A DNA stretch of 64,000 bases, taken from assembly GCF_008386505.1 (NCBI RefSeq), contig NZ_VUNZ01000002.1, positions 434,001 to 498,000 of the forward strand, given 5' to 3'. Below, piece by piece: positions 24,600 to 34,185 of this stretch. This DNA is from Chryseobacterium sediminis. Lineage in GTDB: Bacteria; Bacteroidota; Bacteroidia; Flavobacteriales; Weeksellaceae. Every line of letters starts with the position of its first letter. Position 1 is the first letter of the stretch. The notes under the pieces were generated by a model. That model did no database searches and was not told where the DNA came from. It was given only the letters and a program-made list of their open reading frames with translations. The position numbers and the translations under genes are program-made.

Positions 24600-25158
24600 A
24601 TTGTGCTTTTTTTGACATTTTAAATTCTTTTATTTTCTGAACAAGCAGTCCTTTTGCGCGGTGAAACTGAGATGCAGAAGAATTTTCTGCAATTCCCAGC
24701 AGTCCGGCAATCTCCTTATGGCTTTTTTTCTCAAATACAAACAGGTTAAAAACAGTTCTGTACCCTTCCGGAAGAGATTTTATCATCATCATAATATCAT
24801 CACGCGGAATCTCTTCAAAATCCGGTTCTTCTTCATTAGGAATATCCGGAAGATCATCTACTTCCACCGCAGATTTAAAATCTCCTTTCTGTTTGATATG
24901 CTTCAAAGATTCATTGACAGTAATACGGGTCATCCAGGCTTTTAAAGAACCAACTCCTCTGTACTCAAAAGATTCTATCGAACGGAACATTTTGATAAAA
25001 CTGTTTTGAAGCACATCATGAACATCTTCTTTTTCTGCGAGGTAGCGGGAACACACATAGCTCAGATTTCCGGAATAAGCTCCAAAAAGCTCTTTCCAGG
25101 CAGCTTCCTCCTTCTTCAGAAGGTGCTTTACCAAAATCTGTTCTTTACTTTCTTCCAT
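24592..25158 (-). CDS. RNA polymerase ECF sigma-70 factor
   Basis: 188 aa. Region 2 (~20-90) includes YVCSRYLAEKEDVHDVLQNSFIK-type residues and AWMTRITVNESLKHIK. Region 4 (~125-180) has LPEGYRTVFNLFVFEKKSHK, EIAGLLGIAENSSASQFHRA and the conserved recognition helix. It directs polymerase to extracytoplasmic-stress promoters. It overlaps the membrane-anchored barrel gene downstream and lies 103 bases after the DUF4840-like lipoprotein gene on the same strand. Confidence 0.9.
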   Translation of the reverse strand: MEESKEQILVKHLLKKEEAAWKELFGAYSGNLSYVCSRYLAEKEDVHDVLQNSFIKMFRSIESFEYRGVGSLKAWMTRITVNESLKHIKQKGDFKSAVEVDDLPDIPNEEEPDFEEIPRDDIMMMIKSLPEGYRTVFNLFVFEKKSHKEIAGLLGIAENSSASQFHRAKGLLVQKIKEFKMSKKAQYE

Positions 25159-25261
25159 ATACTGCTACTGCTGCCATATCCGATGGGATATTATAAAACT
25201 GTCAGGCAAAAATAGATTGCATCTTTTCAAAGAGCAATCCATTTATGATACTATCTATTAA

Positions 25262-25843
25262 TTAATTCTTTATACAGAATGGGAAATTATAATCAATCAC
25301 CTCATAAGGGGTAACCAATGTACCATCTACTGTAATTTTTTCTGCTGTTATAGCATATCTCAGCGTCTGGTCCAATCCTACATAATATCCTTTTTGTTTT
25401 GCTACAAATTCTACGATGGTCTTTTTATTAACACCATCTACAGGAATCTGGAGTTCCATAGTCTTAGGAGCGAAGGTCAATTCTATTACATTATTGGCTG
25501 TGTTGATTACTGCTGCATACTTAAGGTCATACTTTACTTTTCCAATTGTCTTCATCGCTGCTTCTGCTTTTGCCGGGTCTTTCACCACTGTTTTTACAAT
25601 TTCTGTAATTGGAAATTCGGCAAATGAGATGGTATCTTTTTTCACCTTGAACTCCTTTACTCCTTCTCTTTTACTATTTCCCTGTACAATAACCAGCTTA
25701 CCTTTATAGTTTCCTTTTAAATCTTCCATTTTTACAGGAGGAATATCCGGTCCATCGTTATCATTACATGAGGATAAGGCAAAAAATCCTGCTAAAACCA
25801 TTAAAACTGTTATAAAAAATCGGGGTACTGTCAATCTTTTCAT
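25262..25843 (-). CDS. DUF4840-like lipoprotein
   Basis: 193 aa from the ATG at 25843, chosen because it gives a normal lipoprotein signal (MKRLTVPRFFITVLMVLAGF, then ALSSC); the frame extends eight codons upstream. The mature part has two similar halves, beginning LKGNYKGKLVIVQGN and continuing with KYAAVINTANNVIELTFAPK, and ends with YNFPFCIKN. This matches the DUF4840 type, a lipocalin-like envelope lipoprotein of unknown function common in Bacteroidota. It may share the sigma-factor transcript. Confidence 0.7.
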   Translation of the reverse strand: MKRLTVPRFFITVLMVLAGFFALSSCNDNDGPDIPPVKMEDLKGNYKGKLVIVQGNSKREGVKEFKVKKDTISFAEFPITEIVKTVVKDPAKAEAAMKTIGKVKYDLKYAAVINTANNVIELTFAPKTMELQIPVDGVNKKTIVEFVAKQKGYYVGLDQTLRYAITAEKITVDGTLVTPYEVIDYNFPFCIKN

Positions 25844-26049
25844 TGCATTACTTTTTTCGTTAAACATTAATTATTTTCGAGTACTCATTTATATAAATCC
25901 AGCTTTCCGAAAATCTTGCATGTTTTTATAAAAAAAAGAATGAAATTTTTCATAACCAATTGATTTTATGGATATAAATTTTCATCACTTCTCTGCAAAT
26001 ACCGGGCCTTATATTAAAATTACATTGTATTTACCTTTAGAAATAACAA

Positions 26050-26080
26050 AAAAGGAAGCTATACAATACAGCTTCCTTTT
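26050..26080 (-). terminator. Terminator of the RND efflux operon
   Basis: AAAAGGAAGCT (26050-26060) pairs with AGCTTCCTTTT (26070-26080), located 12 bases past the stop of the outer-membrane factor on the reverse strand. Confidence 0.8.
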
Positions 26081-26092
26081 ACTATTTACATT

Positions 26093-27508
26093 TTATTGTA
26101 CTCCTCCACCAAGCGATCTGTACAGGTCTACTTCTGCATTTAACCTTTCAAGGGTTACATTAATGGCTTCCAGGTCATTCTGAAGCTTATTATTCTGAGC
26201 TGTAATGACTTCAAGATAGGTTGCCATCCCACTTTTATACAGCTTCAGGGCATCATTGATTCCTTTGTCCAAAATGGCTGTTCTCTGTTCTAAAAGCTGT
26301 AGTCTTTCTGAAGAGCCTTTAGACTTGGCCATAGCATCGGAAACTTCTCCCACGGCCGTCATTACAGACTGTTTAAAATTGATGGCTGCTTTTTCCTGTT
26401 CAATCAATGCGGTCTCGTAAGCTGTTTTCAGTTCTTTTTTCTGAAAAATGGGAGCTGCAAGATTTGCTGCAATTGTTTTGGTAATAGATCCGGGAATATC
26501 AAACCATGAGCTGAATTTATTGGAATTTACTCCTATCTGCGGGCTTAAACTGATACTTGGATACATTGCGGCTTTTGCCAATCCGGTTTTTGAATTAAGG
26601 CTGATTACGTTAAATTCTGCCATTTTCAGATCCGGTCTGCGACTCAACAGCTGTGCGGGTAATCCTTCTGACAGTTTATTTTCCGGAATCATTGCTTTAA
26701 GGTTTCCTTCTCTTTCTATTTTCGCCGGATATTCTCCACAAAGAATGCTCAATGCATTTTCCTGAACAGAAATATTCTGTTTTGCCAAAGGAATCAACAG
26801 TTCTGCTGTTTTCTTCTGAGCTTCCGACTGCTGGACGGCTAATGAGTTAATCTGTCCTGCTGTAAACTGAAGATTCATCATTTTAAGAGTATTCTCACTT
26901 AGCTCAATATTCTGTTCGGCTATTTTCAGCTGTTCATCAAGGCTTATAAGGTTATAATAAGCCTGTGCCACCTGAACTACAATTCTGCTTTTTATTGCAT
27001 TCAGGTTTTCTTTCTGTCCAAAATACTCTGCTGCAGCGGATTCTTTCTGCATTTTAGCTTTTCCCCAGATGTCTATTTCCCAGGAAAGCCTTAGTGCTGC
27101 ACTGAAATCATCCATGTATTTTGTCCCTACAAACTGTTCATTAAGGGAACCGTTAAGGGTATTTTTGGATGCCCAGCTTCTGTTAGCTCCTGCACTGAGA
27201 TCTAAGGTTGGCATCAGTCCCAACTTAGCCTGTTTATAGATCAGATCAAGCTGTTCAATATTCTTCAGGGCTACATTCACTTCGTTATTTCTTGAAAGGG
27301 CCTTATCTATCAGGCCTATCAATTTAGGATCTTTGAAGAAGGTTTTCCATGGAAGCACTACTGTATCTCCTGTTACCTGTACAGATTCTTTGTACGTTTC
27401 CGGAACCTGAAGGTCTGTTCTTGTATATTTTTTCCCTACGGCACAAGACATCAGAAGTGATGCCATTGCGCCTGAAATAAGGAAATTTTTTATATTAAAT
27501 ATTCTCAT
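26093..27508 (-). CDS. RND efflux outer-membrane factor (TolC/NodT family lipoprotein)
   Basis: 471 aa with a lipoprotein signal (SLLMSCAVGKKY). Two OEP repeats of long alpha-helices alternate with short beta-segments, as in OprM/NodT channels: VPETYKESV, LSWEIDIWGKAKMQKESAAA, LLSRRPDLKMAEFNV, SLSPQIGVNSN. It forms the exit duct of a tripartite pump. It is the third gene of the adaptor-permease-channel operon and starts 14 bases before the permease stop. Confidence 0.93.
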   Translation of the reverse strand: MRIFNIKNFLISGAMASLLMSCAVGKKYTRTDLQVPETYKESVQVTGDTVVLPWKTFFKDPKLIGLIDKALSRNNEVNVALKNIEQLDLIYKQAKLGLMPTLDLSAGANRSWASKNTLNGSLNEQFVGTKYMDDFSAALRLSWEIDIWGKAKMQKESAAAEYFGQKENLNAIKSRIVVQVAQAYYNLISLDEQLKIAEQNIELSENTLKMMNLQFTAGQINSLAVQQSEAQKKTAELLIPLAKQNISVQENALSILCGEYPAKIEREGNLKAMIPENKLSEGLPAQLLSRRPDLKMAEFNVISLNSKTGLAKAAMYPSISLSPQIGVNSNKFSSWFDIPGSITKTIAANLAAPIFQKKELKTAYETALIEQEKAAINFKQSVMTAVGEVSDAMAKSKGSSERLQLLEQRTAILDKGINDALKLYKSGMATYLEVITAQNNKLQNDLEAINVTLERLNAEVDLYRSLGGGVQ

Positions 27509-30500
27509 TTGTCAATTGATTTTCTGTCGTATTGTACTTCTTTTTGGCAGAGAATTTCTCATCCAGATACTGGAAAAACATATAGAGTACAGGAATTACA
27601 AAAACTCCCAAAACTACTCCACTCAGCATCCCCATCGCTGCACTTGTACTGATTGATTTGTTTCCTGAAGCCATTCCTCCTGAAGAAATCATCAACGGAA
27701 TCATTCCTACAATAAAAGCCAATGAAGTCATAATAATCGGACGTAATCTCGCCTTCGCTCCTTCTAGTGCAGAATCCAGAATAGAAAGTCCTGATTTTCT
27801 CCTTTGAATGGCAAATTCAACAATAAGGATGGCGTTTTTGGCTAATAACCCAATAAGCATAATCAATCCTACCTGTACATAAATATTGTTATCCAGCCCT
27901 ATTGCTTTTATTCCTAAGAATGCTCCTACAATTCCCGTTGGGATGGAAAGCATTACTGCCAGAGGAAGGATATAACTTTCATACTGAGCTGCCAGTAGCA
28001 GGTATACAAAAAGTAAGCATAAACCGAAGATGGCAATTGTCTGATTTCCTGCAGATTTCTCTTCCAGACTCAACCCTGTCCATTCGTAGCTGTAGTCAGA
28101 TGGTAACTTGCTTAATGTTTGCTCCAGTTTACCCATCAGTTCTCCGTTACTTACTCCTGGTTTTGGAGACACGTTGATATTTAATGAGTTGTAAAGATTA
28201 TAGCGCTGAACGGATTCCGGACCGTATACTTTTTTCAAAGTAATCAGGGTATTCACCGGCACCATATCTCCTTTTTCATTCTTCACGAAAATATCATTGA
28301 ACGCCTGCTCATCCATTCTGAAAACGCCATCAGCCTTAATATTTACTCTGTAAAATTTTCCGAATCTTGAAAAATTCTGAGACTGATCTCCCGAGAAATA
28401 GGTCTGAACGGTTCCTAACAGGTTTGAAATGCTTACTCCCAGCTGTTTTGCTTTGTCTTCATTTACTTCAAGTTCCATCTGAGGATAATCTGCCCTGAAC
28501 ATCGTGTAGGCAAATGCTACTTCCGGCACCTTCATCAGCTGACCGATCAATTCATCCGCTTTGGCTTTAAGAACCTGAGGATCTCTTCCCATACGATCCT
28601 GAAGTACGATCTCTGCATCATTCGTCATTCCATATCCTTCTACCGGAGGCATTCTGAAAGTCATCACACTTCCTTCTTTTATTACTCCCAGTTTTGCATT
28701 AGCCATATCTACAACCTCCTGAATATCCTGAACTTCACCTCTTTCTTTTTTAGGTTTCAGTTTAACAAATCCCATGGCGTAAGCTGGTCCTGCACTGTTG
28801 CTAAGCAGGTTGTATCCTGTAATGGACGTGTTTTCCTGAACAGCATCTACTCCTTTTAAAATTTCATTGATCTTGTTGGAAACTTCCGTAGTTTTTGTCA
28901 ATGCTGTTCCCGGAGGCATACTTAAGGTGTACATAAAGAATCCGTCATCTTCCATTGGTACAAAACTCTTAGGCGTACTAGACATCAGCCATCCTGCAAC
29001 ACCAATAACGGCTACTATTAATCCTCCCGCAATCCATTTTCGTCCAATTAAGAATCGAACCCCTTTTGCATAACGGTTGGTCATATTATTAAATCCTGCA
29101 TTGAATGCCACAGCAAACCTCTGCCCGAATCCTTTTGGTTTCTCTCCTCCTTCTCCTGCATGATTATTCTTTAAAAATACAGCACATAAAGCCGGAGTTA
29201 AAGTCAACGCGTTAACCGCTGAGATAATAATAGCTATGGCCAATGTATAGGCAAACTGCTTATAGAATAATCCAGCTGAACCTGACATAAATCCGATTGG
29301 GATAAATACTGCAGACATTACCAACGTAATGGAAATAACTGCTCCTGTAATCTCACTCATTGCCTTGTGGGTAGCCTCTCTTCCTGAAAGATTGGTTCCT
29401 TCCATATTACTGTGAACGGCTTCCACCACTACAATTGCATCATCGACGACAATACCGATGGCCAGTACAAGGGCAAAAAGCGTCAGTACATTGATGGTAA
29501 ATCCTAAAACCAGAAGGAAGAAGAAGGTGCCAATAATCGCCACCGGAACCGCCACTGCCGGAATGATAGTAGATCTGAAATCCTGTAAGAAGATAAATAC
29601 AACGATAAAAACCAGTATAAATGCTTCTATCAGAGTAGATTTTACCTGTCCTGTGGCTTCGTCCAACCTTTCTTTGGTACTCATTACCTTTGTATATTTG
29701 ATACCGGGAGGGAATGATTTTGACAATTGATCAAGAGCCTTGTTTACGCCTATTTCAATCTGGTTGGCATTGGATCCTGTAGTCTGCATAATAGCTACTG
29801 TAACCGCATTTTTCCCATTGGAAAGGTTATCTCCCGTATTTGAAATGGCACCGAATTCTACACGGGCCACATCTTTAAGTCTGATGACCTGACTTCCGGT
29901 ATTTTTAACAATGATGTTCTCATATTGCTCCGGTTTGTTTTTCTTCCCTTTATATCGGATTACATATTCTAAGGCAGCATCAGATTCTTCTCCCAGTTTA
30001 CCCGGAGCAGATTCCAAACTATGGTCAGCAATCGCTCTGGAAACATCTGCCGGCTCAAGCCCGTAAGACGACATTTTCTGAGGGTTTAGCCATATTCTCA
30101 TGGAATAATCCTTCAACCCGAATACCATGGCCTGTCCTACTCCTTTTACCCTTTTGACCTGTGGAATAAGGTTAATATTTGCATAGTTCTGCAGGAAAGT
30201 TTCATCATACTGTTTATTATCTTCCGTATAAATATTGAAAATCAATACCATACTGTTCTGTTGTTTGGATGTGGTAAGTCCCATTCTTACTACCTCCTGC
30301 GGAAGTATCGGAGTGGCCTGCTGTACTCTGTTTTGTACATTTACGGCAGCCTGATCTGCATTCACTCCTTGTTTGAATATGATGGAGATTGAAAATGTAC
30401 CGTCATTACTTGCACTAGATTTCATATACTCCATATCTTCCACACCATTGATCTGCTCTTCCAGCGGAGTTACCACGGAACGGATCACTGTCTCACTGTT

Positions 30501-30656
30501 TCCTCCCGGATAAGATCCTGAAACCGTAATGGTAGGTGGAGAAATATCCGGGAATCTGGTCACCGCCAGCTGGTTTAATCCTATGATCCCTAAAATGACA
30601 ATGATAAGGGATATTACCGTCGCCAATACCGGACGGTCTATTATCTTTTTTAACAT
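27495..30656 (-). CDS. RND multidrug efflux permease (HAE1/AcrB type)
   Basis: 1053 aa, the normal length for AcrB-like pumps. It has 12 transmembrane segments and two large periplasmic loops. The proton-relay pair is in LAIGIVVDDAIVVVEAVHSN (TM4), and the N-terminus MLKKIIDRPVLATVISLIIV is typical. Homotrimers use the proton gradient to export hydrophobic drugs, dyes or bile-like compounds; the exact substrate cannot be read from sequence. It lies between adaptor and channel genes, with a 29-base gap to the adaptor. Confidence 0.95.
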   Translation of the reverse strand: MLKKIIDRPVLATVISLIIVILGIIGLNQLAVTRFPDISPPTITVSGSYPGGNSETVIRSVVTPLEEQINGVEDMEYMKSSASNDGTFSISIIFKQGVNADQAAVNVQNRVQQATPILPQEVVRMGLTTSKQQNSMVLIFNIYTEDNKQYDETFLQNYANINLIPQVKRVKGVGQAMVFGLKDYSMRIWLNPQKMSSYGLEPADVSRAIADHSLESAPGKLGEESDAALEYVIRYKGKKNKPEQYENIIVKNTGSQVIRLKDVARVEFGAISNTGDNLSNGKNAVTVAIMQTTGSNANQIEIGVNKALDQLSKSFPPGIKYTKVMSTKERLDEATGQVKSTLIEAFILVFIVVFIFLQDFRSTIIPAVAVPVAIIGTFFFLLVLGFTINVLTLFALVLAIGIVVDDAIVVVEAVHSNMEGTNLSGREATHKAMSEITGAVISITLVMSAVFIPIGFMSGSAGLFYKQFAYTLAIAIIISAVNALTLTPALCAVFLKNNHAGEGGEKPKGFGQRFAVAFNAGFNNMTNRYAKGVRFLIGRKWIAGGLIVAVIGVAGWLMSSTPKSFVPMEDDGFFMYTLSMPPGTALTKTTEVSNKINEILKGVDAVQENTSITGYNLLSNSAGPAYAMGFVKLKPKKERGEVQDIQEVVDMANAKLGVIKEGSVMTFRMPPVEGYGMTNDAEIVLQDRMGRDPQVLKAKADELIGQLMKVPEVAFAYTMFRADYPQMELEVNEDKAKQLGVSISNLLGTVQTYFSGDQSQNFSRFGKFYRVNIKADGVFRMDEQAFNDIFVKNEKGDMVPVNTLITLKKVYGPESVQRYNLYNSLNINVSPKPGVSNGELMGKLEQTLSKLPSDYSYEWTGLSLEEKSAGNQTIAIFGLCLLFVYLLLAAQYESYILPLAVMLSIPTGIVGAFLGIKAIGLDNNIYVQVGLIMLIGLLAKNAILIVEFAIQRRKSGLSILDSALEGAKARLRPIIMTSLAFIVGMIPLMISSGGMASGNKSISTSAAMGMLSGVVLGVFVIPVLYMFFQYLDEKFSAKKKYNTTENQLTNENI

Positions 30657-30685
30657 TTTTGAATTTTCTAAGAGTGGTTATACAA

Positions 30686-31807
30686 CTATTTCAAAGGAAC
30701 TGTTGTCGCAACAACCTGTGCGCCGTCTGTAAGGGCATCAATTCTGTTGATGGCAATCTTATCTCCTGCATTTACTCCTTCTTTGATAAAGTAATCCTGA
30801 GATGTACTTCCCGAAACGGTAATCTGAGTCATTTTCACTTTATCCTTACCATTCAGTTTATAGACAAAAAATCTGTCCTGAATATCCTTCACAGATGTTT
30901 TCGGAAGTTTGACTACACCATTCAGGGCATTGTGAATCATTACTCTAGCAGTTCCTCCGGCTCTTAATAATTTATCAGGATTCTGGAAAACAGCTTTCAT
31001 TTGAATACTTCCTGTATTTCTGTCGAAATTTCCGCTGGCATTTTCCAATTTTCCTTTAAGAGAATAAGTAGAGCCATCTGCAAGGATAAGTTCTACATTT
31101 TCTGCGGTATTTCCTGATATAGAAGCTTTACTGTGGGCAATAAAATCAGCTTCATTCATTGAGAAGTACACATTCACACTGTTGATACTTGAAAGCGTTG
31201 TTAGTGGAGATGCATCTGATGGGCTGATGAGGTTTCCTACTCTATTCGGAATTCTGCCTATGTATCCGCTCACGGGAGCTTTGATGTAGGTAAAATTGGC
31301 ATTGATCTTTGATGATCCTAAAGAAGACTGTGCCTGTGCCACTTGTGCTGAAGCTGCTTTATAGCTTGCCTGAGCTGTTTTCAACTGCATATCAGAAACT
31401 ACTTTTCCTTCTACAAGAGGTTTTAGTTTTTCTACTTCAAGTCTTGCTGTTTCCTGTGCTGCCAGAGCTGATTTCAGTGCTGCTTCATTGGTATTTACCT
31501 GCTCGTTGTATACTGACGGATTTATTCTGAAAAGGGTCTGTCCTTTACTTACATACTGTCCTTCTTTGATATATACAGCTTCCAGATAGCCTGTCACCTG
31601 TGCTTTAATATCTACATTATCCTGTCCTTCTATGCTTCCCGGGTATCCTGTAGACACATCTGCATCTCCTGACTTCACCTGGATAAAATCTGTAGGCAAT
31701 GCCTGCTGCATCTGCTGGGCATTTTCCTGACCACTTCCAGAACCGCACGAGTACAATATTGCTGCAGCTGTAAGTGAGAGTGCCAGATATCCTTTTCTGT
31801 AATTCAT
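30686..31807 (-). CDS. RND efflux periplasmic adaptor (membrane fusion protein)
   Basis: 373 aa. Lipoprotein signal (ALSLTAAAILYSCGSG). Order: beta-barrel start, a biotinyl-lipoyl half-motif (GYLEAVYIKEGQYVSKGQTL), an alpha-hairpin (~95-165, NTNEAALKSALAAQETARLE), the second lipoyl half (YIKAPVSGYIGRIPNRVGNL), then the beta-barrel and membrane-proximal domain. It links permease and channel. First gene of the operon; the 31808-32030 gap upstream must hold the promoter. Confidence 0.94.
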   Translation of the reverse strand: MNYRKGYLALSLTAAAILYSCGSGSGQENAQQMQQALPTDFIQVKSGDADVSTGYPGSIEGQDNVDIKAQVTGYLEAVYIKEGQYVSKGQTLFRINPSVYNEQVNTNEAALKSALAAQETARLEVEKLKPLVEGKVVSDMQLKTAQASYKAASAQVAQAQSSLGSSKINANFTYIKAPVSGYIGRIPNRVGNLISPSDASPLTTLSSINSVNVYFSMNEADFIAHSKASISGNTAENVELILADGSTYSLKGKLENASGNFDRNTGSIQMKAVFQNPDKLLRAGGTARVMIHNALNGVVKLPKTSVKDIQDRFFVYKLNGKDKVKMTQITVSGSTSQDYFIKEGVNAGDKIAINRIDALTDGAQVVATTVPLK

Positions 31808-32030
31808 AACATGAGTTTTTAAATTTTACAGGAGCAAAATAACTTCATATAATAAGGATATTCATTCAGAAGTTGAGTGAAGTGTCATTAATCGCAGGTG
31901 AAACGTATGATAGGAAAAATGAAGGGAAACGGTTGTTTTCTATTATAAATCTGATAAAAAAAAGCTTTTCCGGATAAAATAAGAGTGAAATCACTAAAAA
32001 CAAATAAATAGGTCTTTAATCAAACGAAAA

Positions 32031-32060
32031 AAAAGATTGCTTTATAAAAAGCAATCTTTT
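32031..32060 (-). terminator. Terminator between the two-component pair and the efflux operon
   Basis: AAAAGATTGCTTT (32031-32043) and AAAGCAATCTTTT (32048-32060) form a 13-bp stem with a T-run on the reverse strand. It separates the regulator transcript from the pump operon. The remaining bases 31808-32030 show no further feature I can name. Confidence 0.8.
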
Positions 32061-32076
32061 TGGTATTTTTATAGAA

Positions 32077-32841
32077 TTAATAATCCATCCAGGATTTGAA
32101 AATGGAAGCTTTTTCACGGCTGACAATCACTTCCATATCAGGTTGTTTTCTCAGTTCAAGCTTTAATTTTCCATTAAAATGATTAAAAATCTGTTTTACG
32201 GAATTGATGTGAATGATAAATTGTCTGTTGGCCCGGAAAAAGAATTTGGGATCTAACTGTTTCTCAAGCTCTTCCAGCGTCTGCGGAACATTCTCTACCA
32301 CTCCAGTATTCAACATGGCTTTGCTGATTCCCAATTCGGTATAAATGTATAGGATATCTTCCGCCAGAACGGTTTTATATCCATCTCTATGGGCTATGAG
32401 AAAGCGTTTTCTGTAATCTTTCGGCTGGATATAATTCAACAACCCTTCAATAGCTGTTCCCACTACCGGAACTGCTTCCATAAAGGTTTCATAACGTTTT
32501 AACGCAGCATCCAGCTCTTCTTCTTCAATGGGTTTCAGAAGGTAGTCTACACTGTTGTATTTAAATGCCTGTACTGCATATTCATCGTACGCTGTGGTGA
32601 ATATAACGGCACTTTTAACTTCATGCTTGTTGAATATTTCAAAGCTGAGCCCGTCCGCAAGACGAACATCCATCATAATGACATCCGGAACGACATTATT
32701 TTCCAGCCAGTGTACGGTTGAGGTAATCGAGTCTTCTACAGACAGGATTTCGATATGGGGTCTTAATTTCAGCAACAGTCTTTTTAATCGGTCTGCATTG
32801 GGCCTTTCGTCCTCAACTATTAAAATTTTATTAATCTTCAT
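32077..32841 (-). CDS. LytTR-family response regulator
   Basis: 254 aa. The receiver domain (1-120) has the phospho-acceptor Asp in VIMMDVRLADGLSFEIF with acidic residues at EDERPNADR and the Lys in YLLKPIEEEEL. The LytTR DNA-binding domain (~150-250) has FLIAHRDGYKTVLAEDILYI and FFRANRQFIIHINSVKQIF. It overlaps the upstream kinase gene by 4 bases. Its position directly before the efflux operon makes control of the pump possible. Confidence 0.9.
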   Translation of the reverse strand: MKINKILIVEDERPNADRLKRLLLKLRPHIEILSVEDSITSTVHWLENNVVPDVIMMDVRLADGLSFEIFNKHEVKSAVIFTTAYDEYAVQAFKYNSVDYLLKPIEEEELDAALKRYETFMEAVPVVGTAIEGLLNYIQPKDYRKRFLIAHRDGYKTVLAEDILYIYTELGISKAMLNTGVVENVPQTLEELEKQLDPKFFFRANRQFIIHINSVKQIFNHFNGKLKLELRKQPDMEVIVSREKASIFKSWMDY

Positions 32842-33956
32842 ATCAATGGAAGTTTTACAATAAATTTATCTTCAGTTTTTTCAATCACGGGTTTAGGATA
32901 TCCTAAGATTTCATACCGTGCTATAATATTGGTGAGCCCTACTCCGGAGGAATCCGGCTTGTTGATCAGAGGCAGAAATGTATTGGAAACCACCAATTCT
33001 CCTTCAGAACTTGTATAAACGTGAATTTCCAGGGGGGTTACCTTCGAGGTCTGATTATGTTTAATGGCATTTTCAACCAACAATTGTAAAGATAGCGGAA
33101 GGGTAAACCTTGATCTGTATTCTTCCTTAATATCTATTTTAAATACAACGCCTTCACCAATTCTTTTTTCAATCAGAAAGATATAGGATTCTAAAAATTT
33201 CAGCTCTTCTTCTACTGCAATGATATCTTTTTTGGAATTGACTAGCAGGTATCTGTATACTCTTGCAAACTTCTCTGAATATTCATAACCTAACTGCTGA
33301 TCTTCCAGAATAAGTTCTGACAGTACACTTAAGTTGTTGAAAATAAAATGAGGATCTATCTGAAGCTTAAGTGCCTGAAGTTCTGCCGCCATAGCAGCCT
33401 GTTTGTGCTTGGAAGCTCTTATTTTATGCTGAGCGGCTTCTACTGCTGTTTTTTTCCAGTTTTCCAATAGATAATCCACGGTATTAAACGCACTGATAAT
33501 CAATGATATTACAATATTAGTTGCGATCCACTGTCCCAGCAGTGTATATTCTTTTCGGGAATCTATCTCGGGTAATGTTACTGAAGTACAGTCTACAATG
33601 GCATTAATAATAATGACAATCATTACACTTCCCACGATCTGAATCAAACACTGAATGAGCAAACGTTTTACGGTTCTGTTACTCCAGGGAAGCAGCTTAT
33701 TGAGTGTTCTGTCTATAAAAATACTTACCTCTGAGATAATGATAGAAAAAAAGACAATCCATGAGGCATCTTCCAGAATCATCCTCAGCGGAGCATACAG
33801 ATATTCTTTCCAAACGGGGTCAAACGGGTCAATAAGGTAGGAAAAAACACAGAAAGTAACTACTGCTACTGCCCAGATTACGAGTCTTCTTTTCATGGTA
33901 GAAAGAATCTTCTTATTCCGTACTATATTTTTCCTGATGGTAGAAATCCTATTCAT
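32838..33956 (-). CDS. LytS-type membrane histidine kinase
   Basis: 372 aa from the ATG at 33956. The frame is open further to 34208, but that would run into the divergent UspA gene and adds a non-membrane leader. Four transmembrane segments (~25-45, 60-80, 105-125, 145-165) are followed by the His_kinase motif LKLQIDPHFIFNNLSVLSEL and an HATPase domain (LQLLVENAIKHNQ, SGVGLTNIIARYEILGY). It is the cognate sensor of the overlapping LytTR regulator; the stimulus is unknown. The 33957-34185 gap holds divergent promoters that I could not resolve. Confidence 0.88.
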   Translation of the reverse strand: MNRISTIRKNIVRNKKILSTMKRRLVIWAVAVVTFCVFSYLIDPFDPVWKEYLYAPLRMILEDASWIVFFSIIISEVSIFIDRTLNKLLPWSNRTVKRLLIQCLIQIVGSVMIVIIINAIVDCTSVTLPEIDSRKEYTLLGQWIATNIVISLIISAFNTVDYLLENWKKTAVEAAQHKIRASKHKQAAMAAELQALKLQIDPHFIFNNLSVLSELILEDQQLGYEYSEKFARVYRYLLVNSKKDIIAVEEELKFLESYIFLIEKRIGEGVVFKIDIKEEYRSRFTLPLSLQLLVENAIKHNQTSKVTPLEIHVYTSSEGELVVSNTFLPLINKPDSSGVGLTNIIARYEILGYPKPVIEKTEDKFIVKLPLI

Positions 33957-34185
33957 ATCCGGGATTTTATGAATGTAAATATAGAAATAGATTTTAGACG
34001 AATATCCTCTATTTTGGACGAGACCGCCAAAACCGTCCCTGAAACGTAAAATAGCAGAGTTCAAATGGATGTGACGGTTCATCACCTGAAAAAGACATTT
34101 CATCATCATTTTATGCAACGTCACAATATTTTTATGATAAGGCAATTGTAGTCTATTATAGTTTTGCAGTATTAAATCCGGAACA

